NCBI GenBank assembly: GCA_016192135.1
Contig: JACPUR010000013.1
Location: 140,277-204,276, forward strand
DNA length: 64,000 nt
Source: Candidatus Tectomicrobia bacterium
Lineage (GTDB): Bacteria; UBA8248
Reading direction: 5' to 3'
The notes beneath the pieces were generated by a model. The model was not told the origin of the DNA. It saw only the letters and a program-made list of their open reading frames with translations, and ran no database searches. The position numbers were made by a program, and so were the translations under genes. Shown here piece by piece: positions 62,005 through 64,000 of the stretch (the first letter of the stretch is position 1; the number at the start of each line of letters is the position of its first letter).

Positions 62005-64000
62005 TTACTTCCGCGTGCAAACCAGAGCCCCACCGTAGGTGCACTCGATGGGGCCGAGGTTTCGCCAGAATTCTTCAAAAAGATAATTCACATTTCGATA
62101 GAGGTTCTCCGTCCCGGGAGCCGGCCGGATGAGCGCGTAGTCCCGATCGAAGGGGCCGACGATGTGGCCCGAGGAAGTCTCATTCCGGCGGAACACGGCA
62201 TCGGCCGGAGAGTCAGGAGGCGATTCATTGGATTCGCCCAAGGAAACGGGATTTGGGGAACCTCCCGCCGGTGTCTGGGTCGTGCCGATGGATGCGGCGA
62301 CGGTGTTCGCCTTCTCATAAGTTCCAGGAAGTGGATTCGGCGTTTCCGGAGTCGTGACCGCCGGGGCTGGCGCAGGCGCCGGAGTGTTCGGCGCCGGGGT
62401 TGGAGCCGGCGCGGGAGCCCCAATCGGGTGGCCGTTCATCGTATAAGGCCCGGCCTTGGGTCCCTCAATGGTGATCAGGGCCGCGGCCCCGGCGCCGCCC
62501 GCGCCGGCGACTTTCCCCGTGAGGACCGCGCTGGCGCCCGAGATGGTCAGCGAATTCACGTTCAGGTCGCCGGTGATGGTGCCGCTCGCCAGCAGTTTGG
62601 TGTTTCCGGCGGTCATGTTCCCTTTGATGTCGGTGGCCTTCACCGTGACGGCCCCGGCCGCGTCGAGGCTCGCCGTGCCGAAGTCCGTTGTTCCGCTCCC
62701 GGCGTCCTGCGTCAGCGAATTCACCCGGAGGACGTTCCCCACAGTCACGTCCCCCGCGCTTTCGATGGTCAACGCTCCGAGCCGCGCCGTTCCGCCCGCC
62801 GCCGCGTTGAAGGTGACGTCGCCGGAGGTGCCGGCCCTCAGGGTGAGATCCTGGCCCCCGGCGGACGCCGCGTTCAGCGCGCCGTTCAAGGTGATGTTCC
62901 CGCCGGCCACGGTCTCCCCTCCGTTCGTCGTGTCGAGCGTGAGGCCCGAGCCGAGGGTCAATCCTTGGTTGAAAGTGATGCCGCCGCCGGCCCGGGTGGA
63001 AATGACTCCCCCCGCATTGATGTTGTCGTTGACCGTCACGCTCAGCGCGTTCAGCGTGAACCCGCCGGCCCCGGTGATGCCCCCCGCCGTGGCGTCCAGG
63101 GTGAGCGCCCCGGCCGAGGTGAGGGTCACCCCCGCCGCGATCCGGATGTCGTCGTTCGCGTCCGCGGCGTTGTTCGAGTTCCCGTCCAGGGCGAGGCCGC
63201 CCGTGTCCGTCGTCAGGCTGGCGTTGAGGCTGATGCGGTCCCTAGCCTTCACCGACAGGGCATTAAAGGTTGAAGCGCCGCCGGAGAAGGTCACCTGGCC
63301 CCCCGCCGCCGTGGCCTCGAGGGTGAGGGTACCGGAGACGTTGTTGCTCTGGCCCGCGGTGACCCCATCCACGGTGATCCCGGTGGTGTTGGCCCCGCCC
63401 AGGGTGAGGCCGCCGGCCGTGATGTTCTGAAGCTCGGCGCCGCTGATGTTCATGTCGCCTGCCGCCCCCAGGCCGATCGTCCCCGCCGAGGAGCGGGAGA
63501 TGGTGGTGGCGGCCCCCCCGCTGCTCAGGCCCCCCTGGAGGCCGAGGTCGGCGGCGGTGATTGTGAGGGAGTTCCCCCCGGTGGAGAGGGACATGCCGGC
63601 CGCCACGGTGAGGGTTCCCGTCCCGTCGTTGTTTGTGTCGGCGTTGACTGCCGTCGCTCCCCCGGTGGTGAGGCTCTGGCTGAGGGTCACCCCCGCCAGG
63701 GCGTTCACGTTCAGGGGCTTGTTGATCGTGGAGGCGGCCCCGGAGAAGCTCACCGTGCCCCCCGCGCCGGTGGCGGTTAGGGTCAAGGTCCCGGAGATGC
63801 CGGCGAGGTTGGCCGCGGTGACGCCGTCCACGGTGAGGGTGGTGGTGTTGGCCCCGCCCAGGGTGAGGCCCGCCGCCGTGATCTTCTGGAGCTCGGCCCC
63901 CGAGATCGCGAGCCCGACCGCAGCCCCCCCGAGGCGGAGCGTCCCCGCCGAGGAGCGGGAGATGGTGGTGGCGGCCCCGCCGCTGTTCAGGCTCCCCTGG
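62005..64000 (-). CDS. Repeat-rich secreted adhesin-like protein, C-terminal part
   Basis: The frame is open to the right edge, so only the last 664 or so residues are seen. They consist of Gly/Ala/Thr/Ser-rich beta-strand repeats of the filamentous-haemagglutinin/autotransporter kind, with motifs such as LTLGGANTTGITVDGVTA and TISRSSAGTIGLG. The repeat unit is 153-154 residues (459-462 bases) and adjacent copies are nearly identical in DNA over stretches of more than 30 bases (63478 onward and 63940 onward). A Pro/Ala linker (PAPAPTPAPNTPAPAPAPAV) precedes a 100-residue unique C-terminus ending GALVCTRK. No LPXTG or autotransporter barrel is visible, so the secretion route is undecided; two-partner secretion is possible. 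Confidence 0.8.
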   Translation of the reverse strand, partial: QGSLNSGGAATTISRSSAGTLRLGGAAVGLAISGAELQKITAAGLTLGGANTTTLTVDGVTAANLAGISGTLTLTATGAGGTVSFSGAASTINKPLNVNALAGVTLSQSLTTGGATAVNADTNNDGTGTLTVAAGMSLSTGGNSLTITAADLGLQGGLSSGGAATTISRSSAGTIGLGAAGDMNISGAELQNITAGGLTLGGANTTGITVDGVTAGQSNNVSGTLTLEATAAGGQVTFSGGASTFNALSVKARDRISLNASLTTDTGGLALDGNSNNAADANDDIRIAAGVTLTSAGALTLDATAGGITGAGGFTLNALSVTVNDNINAGGVISTRAGGGITFNQGLTLGSGLTLDTTNGGETVAGGNITLNGALNAASAGGQDLTLRAGTSGDVTFNAAAGGTARLGALTIESAGDVTVGNVLRVNSLTQDAGSGTTDFGTASLDAAGAVTVKATDIKGNMTAGNTKLLASGTITGDLNVNSLTISGASAVLTGKVAGAGGAGAAALITIEGPKAGPYTMNGHPIGAPAPAPTPAPNTPAPAPAPAVTTPETPNPLPGTYEKANTVAASIGTTQTPAGGSPNPVSLGESNESPPDSPADAVFRRNETSSGHIVGPFDRDYALIRPAPGTENLYRNVNYLFEEFWRNLGPIECTYGGALVCTRK
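63371..64000. repeat. Tandem coding repeat of about 460 bases
   Basis: The segment beginning at 63371 recurs from 63830 (459 bases on) and the segment at 63478 recurs from 63940 (462 bases on). The shared parts include the GGANTT...TVDGVTA and SRSSAGT motifs of the adhesin-like protein. The second copy runs off the window, so copy number is unknown. Confidence 0.65.

Overview
The window is a GC-rich, gene-dense bacterial segment with a Gram-negative-type periplasm: Tat and Sec signal peptides, TRAP and ABC solute receptors, and a periplasmic molybdoenzyme with c-type cytochromes. Several TTG and GTG starts carry good Shine-Dalgarno sites. The gene mix resembles uncultivated soil, sediment or marine lineages such as Rokubacteria, Tectomicrobia or deltaproteobacteria-like groups: many orphan or partial uptake systems, amidohydrolases, MmgE/PrpD, cyclase-family hydrolases and CocE/NonD hydrolases. 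That assignment is inference only. I found no rRNA, tRNA, CRISPR array, transposase or phage gene.

Positions 1-31893 are mostly small catabolic operons with importers. 1-1026 holds a truncated solute-binding protein behind an SDR. 1253-3796 has a DUF4392 (D-glutamate cyclase-like) gene divergent from MmgE/PrpD. 3802-10637 is a six-gene minus-strand operon: oligopeptide-type binding protein, two permeases, M28 peptidase, Asp/Glu-racemase-family enzyme and threonine-synthase-like enzyme. It has no transport ATPase. 10827-16944 holds a creatinase-like M24 protein, an orphan family-5 binding protein, a B12-binding radical SAM protein and a nitrilase-family protein. 17192-22485 is a NitT/TauT-type ABC transporter plus an ACMSD-like amidohydrolase, divergent from two tandem cyclase-family genes. 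23243-26368 is a tight LVIVD-repeat, amidohydrolase and metallo-beta-lactamase-fold operon. 26604-29984 encodes a single polypeptide joining a complete molybdopterin oxidoreductase to a complete cysteine desulfurase, the most striking single gene here.

Positions 32026-35761 carry a TAXI-type TRAP transporter with an intrinsic terminator between receptor and fused permease. 36994-41514 is a four-gene corrinoid methyl-transfer cassette: homocysteine methyltransferase, corrinoid protein, UroD-type methyltransferase and RACo-like reductive activator. It looks like a split methionine synthase fed by an unknown methyl donor. 41854-46516 is a complete ribose-type ABC operon with a strong promoter and terminator. 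46933-49394 is an amidase with a small AtzG-like partner and an alpha/beta hydrolase.

Positions 51972-61608 form a type II DMSO-reductase-family operon: an unknown HExxH/zinc-ribbon protein, Tat-exported catalytic subunit, small acidic protein, four-cluster FeS subunit, TorD-like chaperone, a haem subunit fused to two c-type haem motifs, and NnrS. It predicts a periplasmic molybdoenzyme passing electrons to or from cytochrome c; the substrate is unknown. Just downstream lie a frameshifted PPC/DUF296 gene and another broken reading frame. The window ends inside a repeat-rich secreted adhesin-like gene (62005-64000).
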